A stretch of DNA of 41,170 bases from Rubrivivax sp. (GTDB lineage: Bacteria; Pseudomonadota; Gammaproteobacteria; Burkholderiales; Burkholderiaceae_C): positions 1-41,170 of the forward strand of contig SEFA01000058.1 in assembly GCA_004210455.1 (NCBI GenBank), in the 5' to 3' direction. Position 1 is the stretch's first letter. Every line of letters starts with the position of its first letter. Below are positions 7,379-16,150 of the stretch, piece after piece. The notes beneath the pieces were generated by a model. That model ran no database searches. It saw only the letters and a program-made list of their open reading frames with translations, and was not told the origin of the DNA. Both the position numbers and the translations under genes were made by a program.

Positions 7379-9502
7379 TCAATGCAGCGCGCGATAGATT
7401 TCCTCCGCGAGCTCGCGCGAGATGCCCTTGACGGTGCAGAGCTCCTCGACGCTCGCACCGGCCACGCCCCGCACGCCGCCGAAGCGCTGCAGCAGCTGCG
7501 CCCGCTTCTTCGGGCCGACGCCGGGAACGTCCTCCAGGCGCGAGCCGCCCGTCCGGATCGACGCGCGCTTGGCCCGCATGCCGGTGATGGCGAAGCGGTG
7601 GGCCTCGTCCCGGATCTGCGCGACCAGCATCAGCGCCGCCGAATCGCGTCCGAGGTAGACCTTTTCGCGCCCGTCGGCGAAGACGAGTTCTTCCAGGCCG
7701 ACCTTGCGCCCTTCGCCCTTCTCAACGCCGACGATGAGGCTCAGGTCGACGCCGAGTTCCTCGAAGACTTCGCGCGCCATCGACACCTGTCCCTTGCCGC
7801 CGTCCACCAGCACCAGGTCCGGCATCCGGCCGGTGCCATTCTGGGCGGCCTCGGCCATCTTGCTGTAACGGCGTGTCAGCACCTGGCGCATCGCGGCGTA
7901 GTCGTCGCCGCCGGTGATGCCTTCGATGTTGAAACGCCGGTACTGGGCGCTCTGCATCTGGTGGCCTTCGAAGACCACGCAGGACGCCTGCGTCGCCTCG
8001 CCGGCCGTGTGACTGATGTCGAAGCACTCGATGCGGAACTTGTCGAGTTCGGTGACGCTCAGGTCCAGCGCGTCGATCAGCGCGCGCGTGCGCGCCTGCT
8101 GCGAGCCCTCTTCCGACAGCAGTCTCGCCAGCGCGATCTCCGCGCCCTTGACGCACATCTCCTGCCAGATACGACGCTGGCCGCGCGGCTGGGCCTGGGT
8201 CGTGACGCGGTAGCCGGCCTGCACGCTCAGCGCCTCGGCCAGCGCGGGATCGACCGCCTCCGACAGCACCAGCAGCGACGGCACCGCCATCTCCAGGTAA
8301 TGCTGCGCGATGAAGGCTTCCAGCACCAGTCGTTCGGCGCTCGGCGGTTCGGCGCGGGTTGCAACGCCCGCTCCCCCGCCCTCGCCTTCGCCTTCGACCG
8401 GCGTCAGCTCATCGTCGTCCAGCAGCTGGACCGCCGTCGCGTCGTCGACGTGCTTGGGGAAATACGCGCGGTCGCCCAGATGCCGGCCGCCGCGCACCAT
8501 CGCCAGGTTCACGCAGGCGCGTCCGCCCTGCAGCTTCACCGCCAGGATGTCGACGTCGCGGTCGCGGCCCGTCGCGCTGTTCTCGTCGACGGCCTGCTGC
8601 TGCAGCACCTTGGACAGCGCGGTGATCTGGTTGCGGATGCCCGCCGCCTGCTCGTACTCGAAGCGTTCGGCGTGGGTCATCATCTGCGCCTGCAGCGCGT
8701 CCATCACCTCCTGCGTCTCGCCGAGCAGGAACCGCTCCGCGTTGCTGACGTTGCGGCGGTAGTCGTCGTTCTGGCCCTCGGGCACGCAGGGCGCGGTGCA
8801 GCGATGGATCTGGTGCAGCAGGCAGGGCCGGCTGCGGTTGTTGAAGACCGTGTCCTCGCAGGTCCGCAGCTGGAAGACCTTCTGGATCAGCTGGATCGAT
8901 TCCTTCACCGCCCAGGCGCTGGGGAACGGGCCGAAGTAGCGGTGGCGACGGTCGACCGCGCCGCGGTAGTAGCTGATGCGCGGCCAGGCATGGCCGGACA
9001 GCCGCATGTAGGGGTAGCTCTTGTCGTCGCGGAACAGGATGTTGAACCGCGGATTGAGCGCCTTGATCAGGTTGTTCTCAAGCAGCAGCGCCTCGGCCTC
9101 GGTGCGTACCACCGTGGTCTCCAGCCGCGCGATGCGCGCGATCATCATGCCGATGCGGGTGCCGCCGTGGTCCTTCTGGAAATAGCTCGAGACGCGCCGC
9201 TTCAGGTTCTTCGCCTTGCCGACGTAGAGCACATGGTCCTGCGCATCGAAGTAGCGGTAGACGCCGGGCAGCGCCGGCAGCGCCAGCACCTCGGCCAGCA
9301 GCCGGTCGCGGCCCTCGCGCGCGGCGCGCTCCATGTCGGCGACGCGGCGCGACTCGGCGGCCTCGATGGCGGCGGACTGGGTGTTCCACTCGTCGGCGGG
9401 GGACGCCGCCGGCGCTTCGGGCGCTTCGGGCGCCGCGGGCGCGAGGGACGGATCGGGAATCGGCTCCGGCACTTCGCTGGCGCCGGCGGGGGTCGTGCTC
9501 AT
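7379..9502 (-). CDS. uvrC: Excinuclease ABC subunit C
   Basis: This is the 707-residue UvrC nuclease of nucleotide excision repair; it makes both incisions after UvrAB damage recognition. Domains in order: GIY-YIG nuclease (about 75-155, GVYRYF...[13 protein letters not shown]), a cysteine cluster region (about 215-240), UVR motif (about 270-303), RNase-H-like nuclease with FDISHT (Asp495) and VLVDGGKGQ, and C-terminal helix-hairpin-helix pair (about 655-707). It carries an N-terminal extension of about 70 residues rich in Pro, Ala and Glu that typical UvrC proteins lack. It heads the operon with the lipoprotein and pgsA and is divergent from earP, only 32 bases away. Confidence 0.97.
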   Translation of the reverse strand: MSTTPAGASEVPEPIPDPSLAPAAPEAPEAPAASPADEWNTQSAAIEAAESRRVADMERAAREGRDRLLAEVLALPALPGVYRYFDAQDHVLYVGKAKNLKRRVSSYFQKDHGGTRIGMMIARIARLETTVVRTEAEALLLENNLIKALNPRFNILFRDDKSYPYMRLSGHAWPRISYYRGAVDRRHRYFGPFPSAWAVKESIQLIQKVFQLRTCEDTVFNNRSRPCLLHQIHRCTAPCVPEGQNDDYRRNVSNAERFLLGETQEVMDALQAQMMTHAERFEYEQAAGIRNQITALSKVLQQQAVDENSATGRDRDVDILAVKLQGGRACVNLAMVRGGRHLGDRAYFPKHVDDATAVQLLDDDELTPVEGEGEGGGAGVATRAEPPSAERLVLEAFIAQHYLEMAVPSLLVLSEAVDPALAEALSVQAGYRVTTQAQPRGQRRIWQEMCVKGAEIALARLLSEEGSQQARTRALIDALDLSVTELDKFRIECFDISHTAGEATQASCVVFEGHQMQSAQYRRFNIEGITGGDDYAAMRQVLTRRYSKMAEAAQNGTGRMPDLVLVDGGKGQVSMAREVFEELGVDLSLIVGVEKGEGRKVGLEELVFADGREKVYLGRDSAALMLVAQIRDEAHRFAITGMRAKRASIRTGGSRLEDVPGVGPKKRAQLLQRFGGVRGVAGASVEELCTVKGISRELAEEIYRALH

Positions 9503-9522
9503 GGGACGCGATTGTGCCGCCT

Positions 9523-9528
9523 GATAAT
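9523..9528 (+). promoter_or_regulatory. -10 element of earP
   Basis: GATAAT, inside TGATAATT, ends six bases before the earP ATG. Transcription would start at or next to the start codon, giving a leaderless message. The 32-base divergent gap to uvrC leaves little other space. Confidence 0.5.
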
Positions 9529-9534
9529 TCCTCG

Positions 9535-10641
9535 ATGCCCGACCTCCCCGCCGAATCCTCTTGCGCCGCGCAGACTCCTGACAGGCTGACGTGGGACATC
9601 TTCTGCCGCGTCATCGACAACTACGGGGATCTCGGCGTCTGCCTGCGCCTGGCGCGCGACCTCGCGGGACGCGGCGCGCAGGTGCGCCTGTGGAGCGACG
9701 ACCTCTCCCCGCTGAGCTGGATGCAGCCGACGCCGGTCGAGGGCCTCGCCTGCCTGCCCTGGGCCGACAGCGCGCGGGCCGCGCCCGGCGACGTCGTGGT
9801 CGAGACCTTCGGCTGCGACCTGCCGGAGGCCTTCATCGCGGCGATGGCCGCACGCGCGGTGAAGCCGGCGTGGATCAACCTGGAATACCTCAGCGCTGAA
9901 AGCTACGTCGAACGCAGCCACGGCTTGAAGTCGCCGCAGTTCTCCGGCCCGGGCGCGGGACTGGAGAAGCGGTTCTTCTATCCCGGCTTCAACGAACGCA
10001 CCGGCGGGCTGCTGCGCGAGCCAGGCTTGATCGAAGCCATCGACGGCCATGACGGCGCCGCGTGGCTGGCCGACCGCGGCTGGGCGCCGGCAGCGGGAGA
10101 ACGCGTGCTCAGCCTGTTCGCCTACCCGCACGCGCCGCTGGCGTCCTTCCTCGAAGCGCTCGGACCCGGATGGCTCCTGCTCCTGTGCCCCGGCGCGCCG
10201 CAGCAGGAGCTTCCTCCCCTGCTGCGGACCGGGCAACGCGCGATCGCCCTGCCCCACGTCAGCCAGGCTGCCTACGATCGCCTGCTGTGGTCCTGCGACC
10301 TGAACCTGGTGCGCGGCGAGGATTCGTTCGTCCGCGCGCAGTGGGCCGGGCGGCCGATGCTCTGGCAGATCTACTTCCAGGACGACGGCGCGCACGGGCC
10401 GAAGCTGGAGGCCTTCCTCGCCCGGTCGATGGCCGAGGCCCCCGCGCCGCTGCGGGCGCACTGGCACGCGTTGTCGCTCGCCTGGAACGGTCTGGTGCCG
10501 TGGCACTCGCAGGCCGCGCTGGCGCTTCGGGACCTCACCACCGCCGCGCCGCACGCCCGCGCGTGGCGCGCCGAGTTGGCCGCGCTGCCCGATCTCACTG
10601 CCCGCCTCCAGGCCTTTGCCGGGCTGTCGGGTGGCGCGTGA
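9535..10641 (+). CDS. earP: EF-P arginine rhamnosyltransferase EarP
   Basis: The 368-residue GT-B-fold glycosyltransferase transfers rhamnose from dTDP-rhamnose to Arg32 of elongation factor P, which activates EF-P to rescue ribosomes stalled at polyproline. The N-terminal [17 protein letters not shown] carries the two conserved aspartates (Asp28 and Asp32) four residues apart. The C-terminal [17 protein letters not shown] carries the catalytic-region glutamate and nucleotide-sugar contacts. The target efp lies immediately downstream, the classical arrangement. I use the ATG at 9535; an in-frame GTG at 9514 would overlap the predicted promoter. No Shine-Dalgarno sequence precedes the ATG. Confidence 0.94.
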   Translation: MPDLPAESSCAAQTPDRLTWDIFCRVIDNYGDLGVCLRLARDLAGRGAQVRLWSDDLSPLSWMQPTPVEGLACLPWADSARAAPGDVVVETFGCDLPEAFIAAMAARAVKPAWINLEYLSAESYVERSHGLKSPQFSGPGAGLEKRFFYPGFNERTGGLLREPGLIEAIDGHDGAAWLADRGWAPAAGERVLSLFAYPHAPLASFLEALGPGWLLLLCPGAPQQELPPLLRTGQRAIALPHVSQAAYDRLLWSCDLNLVRGEDSFVRAQWAGRPMLWQIYFQDDGAHGPKLEAFLARSMAEAPAPLRAHWHALSLAWNGLVPWHSQAALALRDLTTAAPHARAWRAELAALPDLTARLQAFAGLSGGA

Positions 10642-10655
10642 GGGGCCTTTCGAGC

Positions 10656-10661
10656 TAGAAT
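10656..10661 (+). promoter_or_regulatory. -10 element of efp
   Basis: TAGAAT lies 15 bases after the earP stop and about 120 bases before the efp ATG, without a clear -35. It suggests that efp can be transcribed independently of earP. Confidence 0.45.
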
Positions 10662-10782
10662 GCGCGGCTTTTCCGCGTTCTGATTGCGCGGATCTCCGGG
10701 TGTCGACCGGACCTATCCCCGAGGGGGGCAAGGTCAAGGTCATGGCCCCGGCCCCTCTCCGACCCAATCTCCCGGAATCATC

Positions 10783-11337
10783 ATGAAGATCGCTCAAGAA
10801 ATCCGCGCCGGCAACGTGATCATGCACGGCAAGGACCCCATGGTCGTGCTGAAGACCGAATACAGCCGCGGTGGCCGCAATGCCGCCACCGTGCGCATGA
10901 AGCTGAAGAGCCTGCTGAACAACTCCGGCACCGAAGTCGTCTTCAAGGCCGACGACAAGATGGACCAGATCATCCTGGAGAAGAAGGAGTGCACCTACAC
11001 GTACTTCGCCGATCCGATGTACGTGTTCATGGACTCCGAGTACAACCAGTTCGAGGTGGAAGCCGAGAACATGGGCGACGCCATCAACTACCTGCAGGAC
11101 AGCATGGAAGTGGAAGTGGTGTTTTACGACGGCAAGGCCATTTCCGTGGAACTGCCGACCAGCGTCGTGCGTGAAGTGACCTGGACCGAGCCGGCCGTCA
11201 AGGGCGACACCTCGGGCAAGGTCCTGAAGCCCGCCAAGATCGCCACCGGTTTCGAGATCCCCGTGCCCATCTTCGTGGCCCAGGGCGACAACATCGAAAT
11301 CGACACGCGCACCCACGAGTACCGCAAGCGCGTCTAA
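10783..11337 (+). CDS. efp: Elongation factor P (arginine type)
   Basis: The 184-residue protein is full-length EF-P with three beta-barrel domains. The modification loop reads [13 protein letters not shown] and places arginine at position 32, where other groups have lysine, so the substrate for EarP-type rhamnosylation is present. The C-terminus [10 protein letters not shown] is typical of domain III. EF-P binds between the P and E sites and promotes Pro-Pro bond formation. The ATG is chosen from the conserved start [12 protein letters not shown]; the frame is open upstream but uncharacteristic. It is followed by a strong terminator. Confidence 0.97.
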   Translation: MKIAQEIRAGNVIMHGKDPMVVLKTEYSRGGRNAATVRMKLKSLLNNSGTEVVFKADDKMDQIILEKKECTYTYFADPMYVFMDSEYNQFEVEAENMGDAINYLQDSMEVEVVFYDGKAISVELPTSVVREVTWTEPAVKGDTSGKVLKPAKIATGFEIPVPIFVAQGDNIEIDTRTHEYRKRV

Positions 11338-11353
11338 GACACGCCGTGAGACC

Positions 11354-11418
11354 GCTCCCGAGCCCCAGCGGCTCGGCAGCGGGAGCACCCACGAAAAAGC
11401 AGCCCGCGGGCTGCTTTT
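11354..11418. terminator. Two hairpins ending efp, bidirectional
   Basis: A first hairpin pairs GCTCCCG (11354-11360) with CGGGAGC (11380-11386). A second element (11395-11418) is a perfect 24-base palindrome whose core is GCAGCC-CGCG-GGCTGC. It is flanked by A4 on one side and T4 on the other, so it can act as an intrinsic terminator on both strands for efp and for the convergent Lys-rich gene. Confidence 0.85.
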
Positions 11419-11438
11419 CTGTTTTCAGCGATCCGGCA

Positions 11439-11810
11439 TCAGGCCGCGGCGCTGCGCTGCTTGTTCTTCTTCGGTTTCGCGTTGGCGACCTTCTTCGCGC
11501 CAGACTTGCCCGACTTCCCCGACGACGCATGCTGCGCCGGCTTCTCCGATTTCTTCTTCGCGCCGGACTTCTTCGCGGCGGCGTGCTTGCCGCCCTTGCT
11601 CGCCGCCTTGCCGGTGGCCTTGTGCTTGCCGCCAGCCTTTGCGGACTTGGCCGCGGGCGCGGCCGGGGCGGCCATGTCGGCGTGGGCAGCCGGGATCGGC
11701 GCCGCGGCGGGCGCCATCGGCTGCGGCTGCGGCTGCGATTGCGGCTGGACTTGCGCCTGCGCCAGCGTGGTCAGCAGTGCAGTGCCCAGGGCGGCGATCA
11801 ACGACTTCAT
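11439..11810 (-). CDS. Exported Lys/Ala-rich low-complexity protein, hypothetical
   Basis: The 123-residue protein starts with a clear Sec signal peptide (MKSLIAALGTALLTTLAQAQ, cleavage expected after AQA). A Gln/Pro repeat follows (VQPQSQPQPQPM), then an Ala/Pro segment. The C-terminal half of about 70 residues is dominated by Lys, Ala, Gly and Ser (for example KHKATGKAASKGGKHAAAKK). That half resembles histone-H1-like tails in composition, but the signal peptide makes a nucleoid role unlikely. The start ATG has AAGGA nine bases upstream. I recognise no named family; a periplasmic or surface polycation is inference. Confidence 0.7.
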   Translation of the reverse strand: MKSLIAALGTALLTTLAQAQVQPQSQPQPQPMAPAAAPIPAAHADMAAPAAPAAKSAKAGGKHKATGKAASKGGKHAAAKKSGAKKKSEKPAQHASSGKSGKSGAKKVANAKPKKNKQRSAAA

Positions 11811-11897
11811 GAGGATTTCCTTCTTCTGGACGCACCGGCCGGGGCCGGCGCTCGTGACGATGAGCGGCAGTCTAGCGGGCCACCGGTGAAGGCCGCG

Positions 11898-12758
11898 TCA
11901 AACGAACTCGCCCTGACGTAACCATTTTGTGGCGACCCATTTCTCGCCCTCGACGACCGGCGCGCCACCGTGCAGCGTCAGCGTCGCCGGATCGGGCCGG
12001 TCGTAGCTGAAGAACACCGCGTTGCCCTTCTGCGCCATCACGTCGAGCTTGATGTCGGGAAACACCGTGGCGCCGCCTCGCGCCGGCGTGTTCAGGTACA
12101 TCACGATCGTGGCGACCCGCTGGCCGCCGCGCTCCAGGATCGCCTTGCTGCTGGCGTGCCGCGGATCGAAGTAATCGTAGTGCGGCTGGTACTCGGCGCC
12201 GGCGCGGTAATGCAGGACCTGCAGCCCTTCGCCGTTGCGCACCGGCCAGTTCAGCAGGGTCGCGAGGCGGCGTTCGATGCGCGCCACGACCTCGTTCTCG
12301 CCGCGCTCGAAGAACATGCCCTCGCTGGTGCGCGCGGCGTTCACCTCGCTGCCCTCGCGCTGCGAAGCGACCGTCTCCGATCTCGCCAGGCGCTGCCCGG
12401 CATTGCTGACGATGGCATCGCACTCCTGCTCCGACAGCAGATTGCCGAACACGATCACCCGGGGCCGCTGCAGCGTCATCAGGATCTCGACCCGGTGGCC
12501 GTCGGGCAGCAGCACGCTGCGCTGCTCACCGAGGTCGGGCTCCGGCAGCGAGCCGGCCTCGATGGCCGGCTCCGCGATCGCGGGCAGGGTCAGGGGCGCC
12601 TCGAACGGGCGGTGCTCCGCCAGCGCCTGCTGCGCCATGTCGGGCTGCCAGCCGCTGGTGAGCATGGCCTGGTACAAGGCCTCGCGCGTGATGCCATTGC
12701 GCAGTTGCGCGGCCACCCATTCGCGCAGTTCGGGCGTGAGGTATTGCGAGTTACTCAT
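11898..12758 (-). CDS. Prolyl 4-hydroxylase-like 2-oxoglutarate/Fe(II) oxygenase
   Basis: The 286-residue protein has an N-terminal helical region (about 1-50) and a P4Hc double-stranded beta-helix (about 100-282). The iron triad is visible: HYD (His193, Asp195) in YQPHYDYFDPR and distal His263 in LTLHGG. Lys273 in GEKWVATKW is placed to bind 2-oxoglutarate. Such bacterial enzymes hydroxylate prolines in proteins or peptides using O2 and 2-oxoglutarate; the target here is not known. It has no signal peptide and is presumably cytoplasmic. It stands alone between a Lys-rich exported protein and yaaA, with only 115 bases before its ATG. Confidence 0.88.
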   Translation of the reverse strand: MSNSQYLTPELREWVAAQLRNGITREALYQAMLTSGWQPDMAQQALAEHRPFEAPLTLPAIAEPAIEAGSLPEPDLGEQRSVLLPDGHRVEILMTLQRPRVIVFGNLLSEQECDAIVSNAGQRLARSETVASQREGSEVNAARTSEGMFFERGENEVVARIERRLATLLNWPVRNGEGLQVLHYRAGAEYQPHYDYFDPRHASSKAILERGGQRVATIVMYLNTPARGGATVFPDIKLDVMAQKGNAVFFSYDRPDPATLTLHGGAPVVEGEKWVATKWLRQGEFV

Positions 12759-12873
12759 ATCCGCAACGGTATCAAACTGATCGGTGTCTGCCTGTATCCC
12801 GGTGTGCCCGAAAGGGGCCGCCGCTTACGCTTGGCTGCTCATGGGTCGACGCGCGTCCGGCGATCGCCCGCCG

Positions 12874-13659
12874 TCACTCGGCGATCCGGCGCCGGAAGAC
12901 CAGCCGGTCCGGCTCGCTCGCCTCAGGCGCGTAGGCGTAGCCGTCGGCGGCGAAGTCCAGCAGGCCCGACGGCGTCCCGACGCGACGCTGGATCGCGTGG
13001 CGGGCCATCAGGCCGCGCGCGCGCTTGGCGAAGAAGCTGATGATCTTGTAGCGGCCATTCTTCCAGTCCTCGAACTGGCATTCGATGACGCGCGGCTTCA
13101 GGACCTTGCGCGCGGCGGCCTTGAAGTATTCCTGCGACGCCAGGTTCACGATCACCGGCGACTGGAGCTGCGCGGTCCGGGCGTTCAGGTGCTCGGCGAT
13201 GGTGTCGCCCCAATAGGCGTAGAGGTTGCCGCCCTTGTCGTTCTTCAGCGCGGTGCCCATCTCCAGGCGGTAGGGCTGGAGCCGGTCCAGCGGGCGCAGC
13301 ACGCCATAAAGCCCCGACAGGATCGCCAGATGGCGCTGCGCCCACTGCAGGTCGTCCAGGGACAGCGTCGAGGCCTGCAGGCCGTCGTACACATCGCCGT
13401 TGAAGGCGAGCACGGCGGGTTTGCTGTTCTTGTCGGTGAAGCGGGTCGACCACGCGTGATAACGGGCGACGTTCAGATTCGAGAGCGCTTCGGAGAGGTC
13501 CATCAACCCGCTGATGTCGGACGGCGACCGGGTCTTGAGGACCTCGATCAGCTCGGCCGACTGCGGCACGAACTGGGGACGGCTGGCCAGGGCGGCGACC
13601 TCGTCCGGGGTCGGGGTGTCGTAGTCCAGGGACTTCGCGGGGGAGATCACGAAAAGCAT
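12874..13659 (-). CDS. yaaA: Peroxide stress protein YaaA (DUF328/UPF0246)
   Basis: The 261-residue protein matches the YaaA family along its whole length. It starts MLFVISPAKSLDYDTPTP and contains the conserved SPSDISGLMDLSEALSNLN, FNGDVYDGLQA and NLASQEYFKA segments. In E. coli YaaA lowers free intracellular iron during hydrogen peroxide stress and binds DNA. I chose the ATG at 13659 because the family begins there; the open frame continues ten codons upstream without similarity. It lies in the same direction as, and downstream of, the TolC-family gene, but a terminator separates them. Confidence 0.93.
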   Translation of the reverse strand: MLFVISPAKSLDYDTPTPDEVAALASRPQFVPQSAELIEVLKTRSPSDISGLMDLSEALSNLNVARYHAWSTRFTDKNSKPAVLAFNGDVYDGLQASTLSLDDLQWAQRHLAILSGLYGVLRPLDRLQPYRLEMGTALKNDKGGNLYAYWGDTIAEHLNARTAQLQSPVIVNLASQEYFKAAARKVLKPRVIECQFEDWKNGRYKIISFFAKRARGLMARHAIQRRVGTPSGLLDFAADGYAYAPEASEPDRLVFRRRIAE

Positions 13660-13716
13660 GGGACGGATTGTCGCGCGTCCCAGGCGCAAGACCTGTCACC
13701 AGACCGCCAGATGGAC

Positions 13717-13743
13717 GAAAGCCGCCCGGAGGCGGCCTTCTTT
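13717..13743 (-). terminator. Intrinsic terminator after the TolC-family gene
   Basis: GCCGCC and GGCGGC form a 6-bp GC stem with a four-base loop, extended by AAA/TTT. On the minus strand it is followed by TTTCG, 20 bases after the stop codon at 13765. Confidence 0.75.
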
Positions 13744-13764
13744 CGGGGTAGCCCGATGACGGAC

Positions 13765-15135
13765 TTACGGCGCCAGCAGCGCGTTGATCGCCGTGACGTC
13801 CTCGGGGCGGAGTTGCCCGGACGCCTGGCGCAGCTTGAGGCTGTTCACCAGCACGTCGTAGCGCGCCTTCGCGAGGTCGCGCTGGGTCGTGTACAGCTGC
13901 GTCTGGGCGTTCAGCACGTCCAGGTTGACGCGCACGCCGACCTTGTAGCCCAGCTGGGTCGCTTCCAGCGCCAGCTTGGTGGAGGACTCCGCCGCCTCGT
14001 AGGCCTTCACCTGCGCCTGCAGCGACTGGACGCCGAAGAAGGCGCGCTTGGTGCCTTCCTCGACGCTGCGGCGGGCGAAGTTCAGGTCGTTGCGGGACTT
14101 CTCCTCCAACGACATCGTTTCCTTGATGCGGTTGGTGATCTGGCCGCCGGTGTACACCGGCAGGTTGACCGACACGCCCAGCGAACCCTGCTTGGTGTTG
14201 CCGGTGTAGCTGACGCCCTCGCCGGTCTGGCGCTGCACGCCCAGCGAGGCGTTCAGGTCGACCGTCGGCCAACGGGCGCCCTGGGCCCGGTCGATCTCGA
14301 TCCGGGCGATGTCCAGCCCCAGTTGCGCCTTGCGGATGGCCGGATGGGCGGCCTCGGCCTGGGTGACCCAGGGCTCCACGCTCGACGGCGCGACCGGCGG
14401 CAGCGCCACCGGCACCGCCAGCGGACGCGGCTCGACGCCGACGCGACCCACCAGCTGGTCCAGCGTCACGCGCTTGACGCGCAGGTCGTTGTCGGCGGCC
14501 AGTTCCTGCGCGGTCGCCAGGTCGTAGCGGGCCTGCGCTTCACGCGTGTCGGTGATGGTCGCGGTGCCGACCTCGAAGTTGCGCTTGGCCGAGGCCAGCT
14601 GCTCCGCGATCGCGGCCTTGTTGGCGCTGGAGGTCGACAGCGTGTCCTTGGCGGCGAGCACGTCGAAGTAGGCCTGCGCCACGCGGACGATCAGGTCCTG
14701 CTCCGCCGTGTCCAGGTCGGACTGGGCGACGTCGACACCCAGGCGGGCCTGCTCGATGCTGCCGGCGTTGGGGCGGTTGAAGATCGCGTACTTCGCGCTC
14801 AGCCCGGCGTTGGTGACCGTGTTGCCCTGCCACCCGCTGTTGACCGAGCCGCCCTGGCCGTTGGGGATCGCCGGCAGATCGACCTCGTTGCGCGTCGCGC
14901 CGACGCCCAGGCCCACGCTCGGGCGCGCCAGCGCCTGCGCCTGGCCGTAGCGGTACTGCGCGGAGTCCGCCACCGCGCGCGCGGCGAGGAAGGTCGCGTC
15001 GTAGGCGCGCGCCGCGTCGTACAGCTCTTGCAGGCTCTGCGCCTGGGCCGCGCCCGCCGCGAAGGCGAGCGCCGCGGCCAGGAGCGTGACCCGCGGCAGG
15101 CGGGAGGTCGGAGACGGACGGCGTTCAGCGGCCAT
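13765..15135 (-). CDS. TolC-family outer-membrane channel protein
   Basis: The 456-residue protein has a signal peptide (cleavage near AAQAQS, residue about 33) and two internally similar halves of outer-membrane-efflux (OEP) repeats. The halves begin with LQELYDAARAYDATFLAARA and AHPAIRKAQLGLDIARIEID, each ending in a long coiled-coil helix. The length and the TKRAFFGVQSLQAQVKAYE and LGYKVGVRVNLDVLNAQTQ segments fit the TolC/type I secretion subgroup. As a trimer it would form the outer-membrane duct for drug efflux or type I secretion. No inner-membrane pump or adaptor is encoded nearby, so its partner is unknown. The ATG has GAGG ten bases upstream. It lies downstream of the methyltransferase gene with a 279-base gap and probably its own promoter. 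Confidence 0.92.
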   Translation of the reverse strand: MAAERRPSPTSRLPRVTLLAAALAFAAGAAQAQSLQELYDAARAYDATFLAARAVADSAQYRYGQAQALARPSVGLGVGATRNEVDLPAIPNGQGGSVNSGWQGNTVTNAGLSAKYAIFNRPNAGSIEQARLGVDVAQSDLDTAEQDLIVRVAQAYFDVLAAKDTLSTSSANKAAIAEQLASAKRNFEVGTATITDTREAQARYDLATAQELAADNDLRVKRVTLDQLVGRVGVEPRPLAVPVALPPVAPSSVEPWVTQAEAAHPAIRKAQLGLDIARIEIDRAQGARWPTVDLNASLGVQRQTGEGVSYTGNTKQGSLGVSVNLPVYTGGQITNRIKETMSLEEKSRNDLNFARRSVEEGTKRAFFGVQSLQAQVKAYEAAESSTKLALEATQLGYKVGVRVNLDVLNAQTQLYTTQRDLAKARYDVLVNSLKLRQASGQLRPEDVTAINALLAP

Positions 15136-15273
15136 GAGGCATCCTCGTGTCGATGTGATGTTCTTCGGATCGATCCAACTGCGGACCGGCCGCGGCCAGG
15201 CCGCGGACGGGATTCAGTACCTCGGCACCGTCGGGTCGATCGCCTCCGATCCGACCCGGGTGCCGCGGGCGAG

Positions 15274-15279
15274 GTTATA
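15274..15279 (-). promoter_or_regulatory. -10 candidate for the TolC-family gene
   Basis: TATAAC on the minus strand, about 140 bases before the ATG in a 279-base intergenic region. No clear -35 was found. Near the other end of this gap (15360-15380) a GC-only inverted repeat (GCGCCCC with GGGGCGC) could be the 3' hairpin of the upstream gene. Confidence 0.4.
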
Positions 15280-15414
15280 GATCACCTCCCCCGCTTCCCT
15301 CGAAAGAAATGCGACGACTTGCAGTCTTCGCACCCCCTGACGGCAATTACGCGCGATGGGCTGCTTGAGCGCCCCGGGGGCGCCTCAGCCCCCCCCCTGG
15401 CGACGCCTGGCGCC

Positions 15415-16068
15415 TCAGAACGAGAAATGCGAGCCCGTGTCGAAACCGTCCAGACGCTGCACCACCGTCTCGAACAGGTTCTTCGTCGCGAACTCGCGCT
15501 CGCCGGTGCGGGTGATGATGCGGGCGGTCATGGCCGGCTCCTCGCCGACGATCACGCCCATGCGGCCACCGATCTTGAGCTGGTCCAGCAGCGCCTGCGG
15601 CACCTGCGCGACCGAGCCCGACAGCAGGATGACGTCGAACGGCGCCTCGGCGGGCAGGCCCTTGACGCCGTCGCCCTCGACCACCGTCACGTTCAGCACG
15701 CCGTTGCGGCGCAGCGCGTCGCGGGCGGCGCCCACCAATTGCGCGTCCGGCTCGACGGTGAAGACCTGTTGTGCCTTGTGGCCCAGCAGCGCGGCCAGGT
15801 AGCCGGCGCCGGTGCCGATCTCCAGCACCTTCTCGTGACGTTCGATCTGCAGTTCCTGCATCCAGCGGGCCTCGACCCGCGGGGGCAGCATCTTGCGGCC
15901 GTGCGCCAGCGGCAGCTCGACATCGGTGAACGCCACGTTGCGGTAGGCCGCCGGCACGAAGTCCTCGCGCTTGACCACCGCCAGCAGGGCCAGCACGGAG
16001 GTGTCCAGCACATCCCAGGGGCGGATCTGCTGTTCGATCATGTTGAAGCGGGCTTGTTCGAAGTTCAT
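15415..16068 (-). CDS. Protein-L-isoaspartate O-methyltransferase family protein
   Basis: The 217-residue protein is a class I SAM methyltransferase of the PCMT family, which repairs isoaspartyl residues in aged proteins. The SAM-binding motif I is VLEIGTGAGYLAALLG, preceded by the family feature LPLAHGRKMLPPRVEARWM and followed by the acidic VEPDAQLV. At the position of the substrate loop it has LSGSVAQVPQALLDQL. The start at 16068 is chosen for the conserved MNFEQARFNMIEQQIRPWDV, with GAGGA upstream. This is the divergent form that commonly sits next to a TolC-type gene in Burkholderiales, so repair activity is inferred rather than certain. It follows the TetR gene in the same direction. 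Confidence 0.85.
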   Translation of the reverse strand: MNFEQARFNMIEQQIRPWDVLDTSVLALLAVVKREDFVPAAYRNVAFTDVELPLAHGRKMLPPRVEARWMQELQIERHEKVLEIGTGAGYLAALLGHKAQQVFTVEPDAQLVGAARDALRRNGVLNVTVVEGDGVKGLPAEAPFDVILLSGSVAQVPQALLDQLKIGGRMGVIVGEEPAMTARIITRTGEREFATKNLFETVVQRLDGFDTGSHFSF

Positions 16069-16150
16069 GTTCTGGTCCTCTGGCGCCGCACGGCGCGCCA
16101 AATTCGATCGGGAAAGCAATCGGGAAGCGGTCGGGAATGCGGGCGGTATT

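Noticed and set aside
15136-15414. A rhodanese-like gene between the methyltransferase and the TolC-family gene, as seen in some relatives
   Set aside because: No reading frame with rhodanese features exists in the gap; it holds only a promoter candidate and GC-rich repeats.
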